In this document: positions 45,285 to 57,993 of the stretch, piece by piece
How positions within the stretch are numbered: position 1 is the first letter of the stretch
Layout: each line of letters opens with the position of its first letter
DNA from: Nematostella vectensis
Lineage: Eukaryota; Cnidaria; Anthozoa; Actiniaria; Edwardsiidae
NCBI RefSeq assembly: GCF_932526225.1
Contig: NC_064042.1
Coordinates: forward strand, 16,426,751-16,490,750
Reading direction: 5' to 3'
Length of the DNA stretch: 64,000 bases
Translations under genes and position numbers: made by a program
The notes under the pieces: generated by a model
What the model saw: the letters and a program-made list of their open reading frames with translations, nothing else
Database searches by the model: none
Told to the model about the DNA's origin: nothing

Positions 45285-45795
45285 GCCAAAATCAACACCA
45301 CCACCACCACCAAAATCATCACCACCACCACCACCACCACCATCAAAATCATCACCACCACCACCACCACCACCAAAATCATCACCACCACCACCAACAA
45401 CAACAACAACAACAAAATCATCACCACCACCACCAACAACAAAATCATCATCATCAACATCAAAATCATCACCATCAACATCAAAATCATCATCATCAAC
45501 ATCAAAATCATCATCATCAACATCAAAATCATCATCATCAACATCAAAATCATTATCATCAACATCAAAATCATCATCATCAACATCAAAATCATCATCA
45601 TCAAAATCATCAACATCAAAATCATCAGCATCAAAATCATCATCATCAACATCAAAATCATCATCATCAACATCAAAATCATCATCATCAACAACAAAAT
45701 CATCAACAACAAAATCATCATCATCAACAACAAAATCATCATCATCAACAACAAAATCATCATCATCAACAACAAAATCATCATCATCATAAACA
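45285..45795. repeat. ACC/ATC/AAC trinucleotide repeat tract
   Basis: Starts as (ACC)n with aaaatcatc interruptions and becomes atcatcatcaacatcaaaat and then atcatcatcaacaacaaaat units. All frames on both strands are open without meaning. Confidence 0.95.
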
Positions 45796-46266
45796 ATTAT
45801 TAGATGAGATTTTAGTGATTTTAGTCATGATAACCATCATCATAAACAATTATTGGATGAGATTTTAGTGATATCCGGAATAATCAATGTCGAACTTGTT
45901 GAATTCCTCTTGGCTGAGACACTGTTTATTCCGATATCAAAACTGAATTTAATTGTTGTTTTATTACATTGATTTAGTGAAACACACTTTCTCGAAAACA
46001 AATGTTATTCTCGTTTGCTCAAAGGCCGCCACTTATCACATTCGGATCTTTGCGCTCTAGGCCCAAGATGCATTGCGCGCCCAGAATCACTTATCTGCTA
46101 TTCACTTTGTGAAGACCCTCAGATTGCGTGATTCTCAAAAAAGCGTGCCCTCTTAGCCTATTTGAATCGACATAGTGATCACAATGTATAAAAATGAATA
46201 TAATCTTTATCATCATCACCATTATTTGTTCATAATGATATCTCTTGTGACCGCTTGTGTTTGTAG
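45796..46266. other. Intron 16, right part
   Basis: Unique-looking intron with one short repeat (catcataaacaattatt occurs at 45785 and 45837). No exon or element seen. Confidence 0.6.
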
Positions 46267-46332
46267 TTACAGCCTCAGCATTTGTTCCTTTGGTCGACTT
46301 CAAAGAGCGTCCTCAGCAGTGGAAATGGATAG
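46267..46332 (+). CDS. NFRKB: NFRKB exon 17 (winged helix)
   Basis: Acceptor gcttgtgtttgtag, then (V)TASAFVPLVDFKERPQQWK and WI plus a split Gly, donor ATAG/gtaagt. It aligns with human SSFSPFVEFKEKTQQWKLLG. Phase 1 on both sides. Confidence 0.95.
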   Translation, partial: LQPQHLFLWSTSKSVLSSGNG

Positions 46333-47715
46333 GTAAGTGGAAATTAATGGATAGGTAAGAAGACATGAATGGATAGGTAAGTAGACATGAATGGAGCGGT
46401 AAGTAGACATGAATGGAGCGGTAAGTAGACATGAATGGATAGGTAAGTAGACATGAATGGAGCGGTAAGTAGACATGAATGGAGCGGTAAGTAGACATGA
46501 ATGGAGCGGTAAGTAGACATGATTGGATAGGTAAGTAGACATGAATGGATAGGTAAGTAGAAATTAATGGATAGGTAAGAAGACATGAATGGATAGGTAA
46601 GTAGACATGAATGGGGCGGTAAGTAGACATGAATGGAGCGGTAAGTAGACATGAATGGAGCGGTAAGTAGACATGAATGGGGCGGTAAGTAGACATGAAT
46701 GGATAGGTAAGTAGACATGAATGGATAGGTAAGTAGACATGAATGGATAGGTAAGTAGACATGAATTGATAGGTAAATAGACATGAATGGAGCGGTAAGT
46801 AGACATGAATGGATAGGTAAGTAGACATGAATGGAGCGGTAAGCAGACATGAATAGGGCGGTAAGTAGACATGAATGGATAGGTAAGTAGACATGAATGG
46901 ATAGGTAAGTAGACATGAATGGATAGGTAAGTAGACATGAATGGATAGGTAGGAAGACATGAATTGATAGGTAAGTAGACATGAATGGATAGGTAAGTAG
47001 ACATGAATGGATAGGTAAGTAGACATGAATGGATAGGTAAGTAGACATGAATGGATAGGTAAGTAGACATGAATGGATAGGTAAGTAGACATGAATGGAT
47101 AGGTAAGTAAACATGAATGGATAGGTAAGTAAACATGAATGGATAGGTAAGTAGACATGAATGGATAGGTAAGTAGACATGAATGGAGCGGTAAGTAGAC
47201 ATGAATGGATAGGTAAGTAGACATGAATGGATAGGTAGGAAGACATGAATTGATAGGTAAGTAGACATGAATAGATAGGTAAGTAGACATGAATGGATAG
47301 GTAAGTAGACATGAATGGATAGGTAAGTAGACATGAATGGATAGGTAAGTAGACATGAATGGATAGGTAAGTAGACATGAATGGATAGGTAGGAAGACAT
47401 GAATTGATAGGTAAGTAGACATGAATGGATAGGTAAGTAGACATGAATGGATAGGTAAGTAGACATGAATGGAGCGGTAAGTAGACATGTATGGATAGGT
47501 AAGTAGACATGAATGGGTAGGTAAGTAGACATGAATGGAGCGGTAAGTAGACATGAATGGAGCGGTAAGTAGACATGAATGGATAGGTAAGTAGACATGA
47601 TTGGATAGATAAATAGACATGAATGGATAGGTAGGAAGACATGAATGGATAGGTAAGTAAACCTGATGAATGAATAGGTAAGTAGACATAAATGGATAGG
47701 TAAGTAGACATGAAA
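46333..47715. repeat. 22-bp minisatellite of the exon 17 donor junction
   Basis: About 60 copies of atgaatggataggtaagtag plus ac. The aatggatag part equals the last 9 bases of exon 17 and gtaagt is its donor. Most copies keep a full consensus AG/GTAAGT. Variants read ggagcggtaagt, ggggcggtaagt or ggataggaag (donor lost). Confidence 0.97.
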
Positions 47716-47898
47716 GTAGGCAGAAATGAATAATGAACATTCATTACGAGTTCATTCTCAGTTTCTGTTGATGAATAATGAATATTTATTAACCGTTCAT
47801 GCTCTGTTTTTGTAGGTAATAATATATATTCATTATTAATTCATTCTCTGTTTCTGTTGTTGAATTATGATATTCATTCCAATTCCCTTTTTATACAG

Positions 47899-47981
47899 GA
47901 GCATTTCGTGATTCAGACGAAGAGCTAGTCAACTTGTGCCAGGACTGGCTTCAAGTTAAGGATCAACTTTCCATAAAGAAG
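47899..47981 (+). CDS. NFRKB: NFRKB exon 18 (winged-helix end)
   Basis: Acceptor ccctttttatacag, then (G)AFRDSDEELVNLCQDWLQV and KDQLSIKK, donor AAG/gtactc. It aligns with human DNEKELAALFQLWLETKDQA. Phase 1 in, phase 0 out. Confidence 0.94.
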
Positions 47982-48029
47982 GTACTCAGGCATGTCAGCA
48001 TTGATATACCAATTAAAGGAACTATTTTC

Positions 48030-48225
48030 CATCATCAATATCAGCATCATCATCATCATCATCACCATCACCATCATTGTCACTATCGCCATAATCGTCA
48101 TCACCATCAATATCGCCATCATCATCATCATCATCATCATCATCCCTATCGCCATCATCATCATCAACAACAAAATCATCATCATCAACAACAAAATCAT
48201 CATCATCATTGTCATCACCATTGTT
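48030..48225. repeat. (ATC)n tract
   Basis: atc/atcacc repeats ending in atcatcatcaacaacaaaat units identical to those at the right end of the intron 16 tract, 2.4 kb away in another intron. Confidence 0.93.
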
Positions 48226-48261
48226 TTTGTCCTCTTCTTTTATCTGTATTACTCTTCCCAG

Positions 48262-48308
48262 ACAACTTCTGAAGGAGGCAGCTCTGTCAACGCCCCAGAG
48301 GCCAGAGT
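48262..48308 (+). CDS. NFRKB: NFRKB exon 19
   Basis: Acceptor ttactcttcccag, then TTSEGGSSVNAPEAR and a split Val, donor AGT/gtgagt. It aligns with the human acidic/Ser linker before VRTDYVVRPS. Phase 0 in, phase 2 out. Confidence 0.85.
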
Positions 48309-48364
48309 GTGAGTACAGATATACATATGTTTTCGCATACTTTCTCTTATCCATATTAACCATT

Positions 48365-51300
48365 TGTTTACCCATCCTAAACTCTCTTTAACCATCCTAC
48401 CCTTTCTTCACCCATCCTTATTTCTTTTTACCCATCCTTATCTCTTTTTACCCATCCTACCCTCTCTTTACCCATCTTACCCTTTCTTTGCCCATCCTAC
48501 CCTCTCTTTACCCATCTTACCGTCTCTTATCCATCTTACCCTCTCTTTATCCATCCTACCCTCTCCTTACCCATCCTTTCCTCTTCTTACCAATTCTTCC
48601 CTCTCTTTACCCATCTTACCCTCTTTTTACCCATCCTACCCTCTCTTTACCCAACTTACCCTCTTTTAACCATCTTACCCTCTCTTTACACATCCTACCC
48701 TCTCTTTACCCATCCTACCCTCTCTTTACCCATCTTACCCTCTCTTTATCCATCCTACCCTCTCCTTACCCATCCTACCCTCTCCTTACTAATTCTTCCC
48801 TCTTTTTACCCATCTTACCCTCTCTTTACCCATCCTACCCTCTCTTTACCCAACTTACCCTCTTTTAACCATCCTACCCTCTCTTCACCCATCCTTATTT
48901 CTTTTTACCCATCCTTATCTCTTTTTACCCATCCTACCCTCTCTTTACCCATCTTACCCTTTCTTTGCCCATCCTACCCTCTCTTTACCCATCTTACCGT
49001 CTCTTATCCATCTTACCCTCTCTTTATCCATCCTACCCTCTCCTTACCCATCCTTTCCTCTTCTTACCAATTCTTCCCTCTCTTTACCCATCTTACCCTC
49101 TTTTTACCCATCCTACCCTCTCTTTACCCAACTTACCCTCTTTTAACCATCTTACCCTCTCTTTACACATCCTACCCTCTCTTTACCCATCCTACCCTCT
49201 CTTTACCCATCTTACCCTCTCTTTATCCATCCTACCCTCTCCTTACCCATCCTACCCTCTCCTTACTAATTCTTCCCTCTTTTTACCCATCTTACCCTCT
49301 CTTTACCCATCCTACCCTCTCTTTACCCAACTTACCCTCTTTTAACCATCTTACCCTCTCTTTACGCATTCTACCCTCTCTTTACCCATCCTACCCTCTC
49401 TTTACCCATCTTACCCTCTTTTTACCCATCTTACCCTCTCCTTACCCATCCTACCCTCTCCTTACCCATCTTACCCTCTCTTTACCCATCCTACCCTCTC
49501 TTTACCCATCTTACCCTCTCTTTACCCATCTTACCCTCTCTTTACCCATCCTACCCTCTCCTCACCCATCCTACCCTCTCTTTACCCATCCTACCCTCTC
49601 TTTACCCAAATTACCCTCTTTTAACCATCTTACCCTCTCTTTATCCATCCTACCCTCTTTTTGCCCATCTTACCCTCTCTTTACCCATCTTACCCTCTCC
49701 TTATCCATCCTACCCTCTCCTTACCCATCCTACCCTCTCTTTACCCATCTTACCCTCTCTTTACCCATCCTACCCTCTCTTTACCCATCTTACCCTCTCT
49801 TTACACGTCATCTTACCCTCTCTTTACCCAACTTACCCTCTTATAACCATCTTACCCTCTCTTTACCCATCCTACCCTCTCTTACCCATCCTTCCCTCTC
49901 TTTACCCATCTTACCCTCTCTTTGCCCATCCTACCCTCTCTTTACCCAACTTACCCTCTCTTTACCCATCCTACCCTCTCTTTACCCATCTTACCCTCTC
50001 TTTACACGTCATCTTACCCTCTCTTTACCCAACTTACCCTCTTATAACCATCTTACCCTCTCTTTACCCATCCTACCCTCTTTTACCCATCCTACCCTCT
50101 CCTTACCCATCCTTCCCTCTCTTTACCCATCTTACCCTCTCTTTGCCCATCCTACCCTCTCTTTACCCAACTTACCCTCTTTTAACCATCTTACCCTCTC
50201 TTTACCCATCCTACCCTCTCTTCACCCATCTTACCCTCTCTTTACCCATCTTACCCTCTCTTTACCCATCCTACCCTCTCCTCACCCATCCTACCCTCTC
50301 TTTACCCATCCTACCCTTTCTTTACCCAAATTACCCTCTTTTAACCATCTTACCCTCTCTTTATCCATCCTACCCTCTTTTTGCCCATCTTACCCTCTCT
50401 TTACCCATCTTACCCTCTCCTTATCCATCCTACCCTCTCCTTACCCATCCTACCCTCTCTTTACCCATCTTACCCTCTCTTTACCCATCCTACCCTCTCT
50501 TTACCCATCTTACCCTCTCTTTACACGTCATCTTACCCTCTCTTTACCCAACTTACCCTCTTATAACCATCTTACCCTGTCTTTACCCATCCTACCCTCT
50601 CTTTACCCATCTTACCCTCTCTTTGCCCATCCTACCCTCTCTTTACCCAACTTACCCTCTTTTAACCCAACTTACCCTCTTTTAACCATCTTACCCTCTA
50701 TTTACACATCCTACCCTCTCTTTACCCATCTTACCCTCTCTTTACCCATCTTACCCTCTCTTTACCCATCTTACCCTTTCTTTACATATCTTACCCTCTC
50801 TACCCATCTTACCCTCTCTTTACCCATCCTACCCTCTCTTCACCCATCTTACCCTCTCTTTACCCATCCTACCCTCTCCTTACCCATCCTACCCTCTCTT
50901 ACCCATCTTACCCTCTCCTTACCCATGCTACCCTCTCTTTACCCATGCTACCCTCTCTTTACCCATCTTACCCTCTCTTTACCCATCCTACCCTCTCTTT
51001 ACCCATCTTACCCTCTCTTTACTATTCCTACCCTTTCCTTACCCATCCTACCCTCTCCTAACCAATCCTTCCCTCTCTTTACCCATCTTACCTTCTCTTT
51101 ACCCATCCTACCCTCTCTTTACCCAACTTACCCTCTTTTAACCATCTTACCCTCTCTTTACACATCCTACCTTCTCTTTACCCACCCTACCCTCTGTTTA
51201 CCCAACTTACCCTCTTTTACCCATCCTACCCTCTCCTTACCCATCCTACCCTCTCTTTACCCATCCTTCCCTCTCTTTACCCAAATTACCCTCTCTTTAC

Positions 51301-52440
51301 CCATCTTACCCTCTCTTTACCCATCCTACCCTCTCCTCACCCATCCTACCCTCTCTTTACCCATCCTACCCTCTCTTTACCCAAATTACCCTCTTTTAAC
51401 CATCTTACCCTCTCTTTACCCATCCTACCCTCTCTTAACCCAAATTACCCTCTCTTTACCCATCCTACCCTCTCTTTACCCATCTTACCCTCTCTTCACC
51501 CATCTTACCCTCTCCTTACCCATCCTACCCTCTCCTTACCCATCCTACCCTCTCTTTACCCATTTTACCCTCTTTTTACCCATCTTACCCTCTCTTTACC
51601 CATCCTACCCTCTCTTTACCTAACTTACCCTCTCTTTACCCATCCTACCCTCTCTTTACCCATCCTACCCTCTCTTTACCCATCTTACCCTCTCTTCACC
51701 CATCCTACCTTCTCTTTACCCATCCTACCCTCTCTTTACCCATCTTACCGTCTCCTTACCCATCCTACCTTCTCCTTACCCATCCTACCCTCTCTTTACC
51801 CATCCTACCCTCTCTTTACCCATCTTACCCTCTCTTTACCCATCCTTCCCTCTCTTTACCCATCTTACCCTCTCTTTATCCATCGTACCCTCTCCTTACC
51901 CAACCTACCCTCTCCTTACCAATCCTTCCCTCTCTTTACCCATCTTACCCTCTCTTTACCCATCGTACCCTCTCCTTACCCATCGTACCCTCTCTTTACC
52001 CAACTTACCCTCTTTTAACCATCTTACCCTCTATTTTACACTCTATTTACACATCCTACCCTCTCTTTACCCATCTTACCCTCTCTTTACCCATCTTACC
52101 CTCTTTTTACCCATCTTACCCTTTCTTTACATATCTTACCCTCTCTACCCATCTTACCCTCTGTTTACATATCTTACCCTCTCTTTTCCCATTTTACCAT
52201 CTCTTTACCCATCCTACCCTCTCCTTACCCATCTTGTAATCTCTTTACATGTCATCTTACCCTCTCTTTGCCCATCTTACCCTCTCTTTACACGTCATCT
52301 TACCCTCTTACCCATCTTAACCTCTCTTTACATGTCATCTTACCCTCTCTTTACCCATATAAACCTTTCTTTACACATCATCTTATTCTCTCTTTACCCA
52401 TCATATCCTATCTTTACCCATCCTACCCTCTATTTACCTG
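48365..52440. repeat. 20-bp pyrimidine-rich minisatellite, ~4.1 kb
   Basis: About 200 copies of acccatcctaccctctcttt. Higher-order blocks: a ~477-bp segment is duplicated with almost no change (48391 and 48868 onward), and another block recurs 720 bp apart (49661 and 50381). The + strand is about 85% pyrimidine or more. Open frames of LPSLYPSYPL type are by-products. Confidence 0.98.
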
Positions 52441-52544
52441 TCTCTGTGTGGTGAAATACCTACTAACGTTATTTTACTACGTTTTCTCAAATTTGGGGGA
52501 ACAGCAATCTTTAACCTTTTATTTAGACATTCTTCCATTCACAG

Positions 52545-52605
52545 TAAAACCGACTATGTGGTTCGGCCAAGTACTAATAGTGAAAGAGAGATATTCAGGG
52601 CGCAG
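52545..52605 (+). CDS. NFRKB: NFRKB exon 20
   Basis: Acceptor attcttccattcacag completes Val, then KTDYVVRPSTNSEREIFRAQ, donor CAG/gtaaag. It aligns with human RTDYVVRPSTGEEKRVFQEQ. Phase 2 in, phase 0 out. Confidence 0.96.
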
Positions 52606-52744
52606 GTAAAGGAGGACAATATTAGCGTAAACAATTTGTGAATGATGTAGAAAATATGTTCGATGTTAACAGGGTGGACCTACGAGGTTGGGCTAGAGCT
52701 AGGATTTCAAGGAAAAAATGAAATGGAACACCGCTATAACGTGG

Positions 52745-52952
52745 GTTTCTGGTGTATATTAATATAGTGTGTAGTCTTTGTTCTGGTGTACATTAATATA
52801 GTGTGTAGTCTTTGTGCTGGTGTATATTAATATAGTGTGTAGTCTTTGTGCTGGTGTATATTAATATAGTGTGTAGTCTTTGTGCTGGTGTATATTAATA
52901 TAGTGTGTAGTCTTTTTGCTGGTGTATATTAATATAGTGTGTAGTCTTTGAG
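52745..52952. repeat. ~32-bp minisatellite (gtgtatattaatatagtgtg)
   Basis: Six copies of ctggtgtatattaatatagt plus gtgtagtctttg, in intron 20. Confidence 0.93.
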
Positions 52953-53054
52953 AATAAGGGAGGCTGTGTCCTTTCAGCGAATCCTGAGATTCAAACTACT
53001 GTAAAGTTGGGTTTCTATTGAGTGCATTCTTTATCCCAAGTCAGTTGTTTTAAT

Positions 53055-54345
53055 ACAAGCAAGCGTACAATTCGTTGTGTTTATGCCCGTATATAAACAC
53101 GAGCGTACAATTTCTTGTGTGTTTATGTTAATACCAGCATACAATTCCTTGTGTGTTATGCCCTTATATAGACACGAGCGTACAATTCCTTGTGTGCTTA
53201 TACCCTTATATAGACACAAGCGTACAATTCCTTGTGTGTTATACCCTTATATAGACAGAAGCGTACAATTCCTTGTGTGCTTATACCCTTATATAGACAC
53301 GAGCGTACAATTCCTTGTGTGTTATACCCTTATATAGACACAAGCGTACAATTCCTTGTGTGTTATACCCTTATATAGACAGAAGCGTACAATTCCTTGT
53401 GTGCTTATACCCTTATATAGACACGAGCGTACAATTCCTTGTGTTATACCCTTATATAGACACAAGCGTACAATTCCTTGTGTGTTATACCCTTATATAG
53501 ACACGACCGTACAATTCCTTGTGTTATACCCTTATATAGACACAAGCGTACAATTCCTTGTGTGTTATACCCTTATATAGACACAAGCGTACAATTCCTT
53601 GTGTGTTATGCCCTTATATAGACACAAGCGTACAATTCCTTATGTGCTTATGCCCTTATATAGACACAAGCGTACAATTCCTTGTGTGTTATACCCTTAT
53701 ATAGACACAAGCGTGCAATTCCTTGTGTTATACCCTTATATAGACACAAGCGTACAATTCCTTGTGTGTTATACCCTTATATAGACAGAAGCGTACAATT
53801 TCTTGTGTGTTATACCCTTATATAGACACGAGCGTACAATTCGTTGTGTGTTATACCCTTATATAGACACGAGCGTACAATTCCTTATGTGCTTATACCC
53901 TTATATAGACACGAGCGTACAATTCCTTGTGTGTTATACCCTTATATAGACACAAGCGTACAATTCCTTGTGTTATACCCTTATATAGACACAAGCGTAC
54001 AATTCCTTGTGTGTTATACCCTTATATAGACACAAGCGTACAATTCCTTGTGTTATACCCTTATATAGACACAAGCGTACAATTCCTTGTGTGTTATACC
54101 CTTATATAGACAGAAGCGTACAATTTCTTGTGTGTTATACCCTTATATAGACACGAGCGTACAATTCGTTGTGTGTTATACCCTTATATAGACACGAGCG
54201 TACAATTCCTTATGTGCTTATGCCCTTCTATAGACACGAGCGAGCGTACAAGTCCTTGTGTGCTTGTGTCCTTTTTTAGACACAAGCGGACAATTTCTTG
54301 TGTGCTTATACCCTTATATAGACACGAGCGGACAAGGCATCTTTG
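53055..54345. repeat. 41-bp minisatellite (acaagcgtacaattccttgt)
   Basis: About 31 copies of acaagcgtacaattccttgt plus gtgttatacccttatatagac. Copies lacking 'gt' or 'c' (39-42 bp) are interspersed, so frames drift. It ends about 45 bp before exon 21. Confidence 0.97.
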
Positions 54346-54390
54346 TTTGGGTACATTCTTCCTTCATCCAATTAACTTGGTGTCTTGTAG

Positions 54391-54471
54391 GAGGCGAAGC
54401 GGTACATAAACCCACACTTGGCATACACATTTGTGATGCATGGGTTTGAGTCCATTGTTGGTCCTGTCAAG
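54391..54471 (+). CDS. NFRKB: NFRKB exon 21
   Basis: Acceptor aacttggtgtcttgtag, then EAKRYINPHLAYTFVMHGFE and SIVGPVK, donor AAG/gtaaga. It aligns with human YSQPHKAFTFRMHGFESVVG and PVK. Phase 0 on both sides. Confidence 0.97.
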
Positions 54472-55037
54472 GTAAGAGATGCTCCTGTGACCAGGTCAAG
54501 TTTTCTCTAGAATGGGTTTTCCACAGTATTAAGGAGATTCATCCATTTCCAGAAAATATAATCGCTTACAGCCCTTCAATGGAGCTCAAAGTTAACCCGA
54601 ATGTTTCTCAATATATATTTTATTCTAAGAAAACGACGAAAAAATTAACCGGCGAAATTTTACATGGCGGCTAAAAAAGCAAAAAAAAGTTCATTTTGAA
54701 AGTATTAAATAATCCCCGGAATGACCCCTTAAACTTACGATTAAAAAGAAAAATCGTTTGCTTTCATTTTTGGTATGCTATTAGAAATAAGAGGTAGCTA
54801 AATAGCAATGGTAAAACAATCCTTGCTTGCGTATGGATTTTTTTCAGGGGCGAATTTCAAAATAGGTAAATAACAGAGTGACTGAAAAGAAAAATACGCC
54901 AATATTTCACAGGGTGTGTTTTCTGCCGACTTTATAGTGTTTCTCTGCCCAATTTATTGCGTGGTTTCTGCTGTTTTTATAGTATGTTTTCTGCCGTTTT
55001 TATAGTGTGTTATAGTGTGTTTTCTTCCCATTGTTAG
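54472..55037. other. NFRKB intron 21
   Basis: The only intron of this size in the right half without a minisatellite. Four loose 'ttttatagtgtgttt' repeats near 54930-55025 may be an incipient one. Confidence 0.6.
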
Positions 55038-55181
55038 GGTGTATTTTCGAAGGAGACGAATCTAAACAAGGCCCGTGAGCACTCTCTACTCATATCCAAC
55101 AGACCTCCATTCGTCACCATCCTCACCCTGGTCAGGGACGCGGCGGCGAGGCTGCCAAACGGGGAGGGCACCCGGGCCGAG
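55038..55181 (+). CDS. NFRKB: NFRKB exon 22
   Basis: Acceptor tttcttcccattgttag, then GVFSKETNLNKAREHSLLIS, a middle NRPPFVTILTLVRD, and AAARLPNGEGTRAE, donor GAG/gtactc. This is nearly identical to human GVFDKETSLNKAREHSLL and RDAAARLPNGEGTRAE. Phase 0 on both sides. It is the best-conserved part of the gene here. Confidence 0.98.
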
Positions 55182-55249
55182 GTACTCGCCTTGTTTCGTT
55201 CTGTTGTAGTATCTTTCACCAGTTGCACGCGTAAGGCACAGCCCGGGCT

Positions 55250-57322
55250 CCAAGTCATGTATTGTTAGTAAGCATGGTCACCGAGTCATGTATTGTTAGT
55301 AAGCATGGTCACCGAGTCATGTATTGTTAGTAAGCACGGTCACCGAGTCATGTATTATTAGTAAGCATGGTCACCGAGTCATGTATTGTTAGTAAGCACG
55401 GTCACCGTGTCATGTATTGATAGTAAGCATGGTCACCGTGTCATGTATTGTTAGTAAGCATGGTCACCGTGTCATGTATTGTTAGTAAGCACGGTCACTG
55501 AGTCATGTATTGTTAGTAAGCATGGTCACCGAGTCATGTATTGTTAGTAAGCACGGTCACCGAGTCATGTATTGTTAGTAAGCACGGTCGCCGCGTCATG
55601 TATTGTTAGTAAGCACGGTCACCGAGTCATGTATTGTTAGTAAGCACGGTCACCGAGTCATGTATTGTTAGTAAGCATGGTCACCGAGTCATGTATTGTT
55701 AGTAAGCATGGTCACCGAGTCATGTATTGTTAGTAAGCATGGTCACCGAGTCATGTATTGTTAGTAAGCATGGTCACCGAGTCATGTATTGTTAGTAAGC
55801 ATGGTCACCGAGTCATGTATTGTTAGTAAGCATGGTCACCGAGTCATGTATTGTTAGTAAGCATGGTCACGGAGTCATGTATTGTTAGTAAGCATGGTCA
55901 CCGAGTCATGTATTGTTAGTAAGCATGGTCACCGAGTCATGTATTGTTAGTAAGCATGGTCACCGAGTCATGTATTGTTAGTAAGCATGGTCACCGAGTC
56001 ATCTATTGTTAGTAAGCATGGTCACCGAGTCATGTATTGTTAGTAAGCATGGTCACCGAGTCATGTATTGTTAGTAAGCATGGTCACCGAGTCATGTATT
56101 GTTAGTAAGCATGGTCACCGAGTCATGTATTGTTAGTAAGCATGGTCACCGAGTCATGTATTGTTAGTAAGCACGGTCACCGAGTCATGTATTGTTAGAA
56201 AGCACGGTCACCGAGTCATGTATTGTTAGAAAGCACGGTCACCGAGTCATGTATTGTTAGAAAGCATGGTCACCGAGTCATGTATTGTTAGTAAGCATGG
56301 TCACCGAGTCATGTATTGTTAGTAAGCACGGTCACCGAGTCATGTATTGTTAGTAAGCACGGTCACCGAGTCATGTATTGTTAGTAAGCATGGTCACCGA
56401 GTCATGTATTGTTAGTAAGCACGGTCACCGAGTCATGTATTGTTAGAAAGCACGGTCACCGAGTCATGTATTGTTAGAAAGCATGGTCACCGAGTCATGT
56501 ATTGTTAGTAAGCATGGTCACCGAGTCATGTATTGTTAGTAAGCATGGTCACCGAGTCATGTATTGTTAGTAAGCACGGTCACCGAGTCATGTATTGTTA
56601 GTAAGCATGGTCACCGAGTCATGTATTGTTAGTAAGCACGGTCACCGAGTCATGTATTGTTAGTAAGCACGGTCACCGAGTCATGTATTGTTAGTAAGCA
56701 TGGTCACCGAGTCATGTATTTTTAGTAAGCACGGTCGCCGCGTCATGTATTGTTAGTAAGCATGGTCACTGAGTCATGTATTCTTAGTAAGCACAGTCAC
56801 CGAGTCATGTATTGTTAGTAAGCACAGTCACCGAGTCATGTATTGTTAGCAAGCATGGTCACCGAGTCATGTATTGTTAGTAAGCATGGTCACCGAGTCA
56901 TGTATTCTTAGTAAGCACGGTCACCGAGTCATGTATTGTTAGCAAGCATGGTCACCGAGTCATGTATTGTTAGTAAGCATGGTCACCGAGTCATGTATTC
57001 TTAGTAAGCACGGTCACCGAGTCATGTATTGTTAGTAAGCACAGTCACCGAGTCATGTATTGTTAGTAAGCATGGTCACCGAGTCATGTATTGTTAGTAA
57101 GCATGGTCACCGAGTCATGTATTGTTAGTAAGCACAGTCACCGAGTCATGTATTGTTAGTAAGCACGGTCGCCGCGTCATGTATTGTTAGTAAGCACGGT
57201 CACCGAGTCATGTATTGTTAGTAAGCACGGTCGCCGCGTCATGTATTGTTAGTAAGCACAGTCACCGAGTCATGTATTGTTAGTAAACACGGTCAGCGAG
57301 TCATGTATTGTTAGTAAGCACA
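55250..57322. repeat. 31-bp minisatellite (gagtcatgtattgttagtaa)
   Basis: About 66 copies of gagtcatgtattgttagtaa plus gcatggtcacc, starting 70 bp after exon 22. Main variants are gcacgg, gttagaaag and cgccgcg; they cluster in recurring blocks. Confidence 0.97.
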
Positions 57323-57669
57323 GTCAGCGTGTTTTGCGGCTGCCAGTTTATTGCTTCCCCTCTGGTTCTTTTATAAGTGCAGCTTAAAGGGACGGGACCT
57401 CCTGTTTAGTATCTTATCGAGGTCACTGGAAACACAGGAGAAATAACAAACAAACAAATAACAAACTCGAATCAAGGCATGGTCACTGTTGTGACAATGT
57501 TAACAAAAATGATAGGATTAATTGACTGAGGGACGTTTTTATTTTCTCAGGCCAGATTTCATGTAATCTGTGTACTGTTGCAATTATTGTAGTCTAAGTA
57601 CTGTTGATTGTGAATATGTGTTTGTTTTTATGCTTCTAACCTGTTTGTTGTATGGTAATCGTTTCTCAG

Positions 57670-57726
57670 GTCTGCGAACTACTCAAAGACTCACAGTTCC
57701 TCAACATGGACGCTACAGATGCACAG
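57670..57726 (+). CDS. NFRKB: NFRKB exon 23
   Basis: Acceptor ggtaatcgtttctcag, then VCELLKDSQFLNMDATDAQ, donor CAG/gtgggt. It aligns with human ICELLKDSQFLAPDVTSTQ. Phase 0 on both sides. Confidence 0.96.
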
Positions 57727-57993
57727 GTGGGTCAGGATAGTAGAAAGAGCAATTTTGTTAGTGGTCGATTAGATACTGGTTTGACAACTGTTAGCATAAT
57801 CGTCATTTAGATGATCCGGGAACTCGGAAAATGATCCGAGCCCCGGGTAGGTTTTCCGGATCCGGTTTTCCTATGTGACGCATGACCAGTTTCTTTTCAT
57901 TACGTTTACGTTAACACTCAGTGTACTTTATCGACTTAGTGTACTTTATCGACTCAGTGTAAGTTCATGCCCCAGTTTTTGTTTATGTCTCAG

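Noticed and set aside
46300-47744. Minus-strand frames of 344-475 codons (STYLSIHVYLPIHSCLLTYP)
   Set aside because: Frames over the 22-bp donor-junction array on the antisense strand; repeat artefacts.
48364-51623. Repeated LPILPSLYPSYPLFTH frames
   Set aside because: Translation of the 20-bp pyrimidine-rich array; identical peptides simply mark the higher-order duplications.
54600-55040. tRNA or other structured RNA gene
   Set aside because: I looked for A/B-box and cloverleaf patterns here and around the LTR primer sites and found none I could fold by eye.
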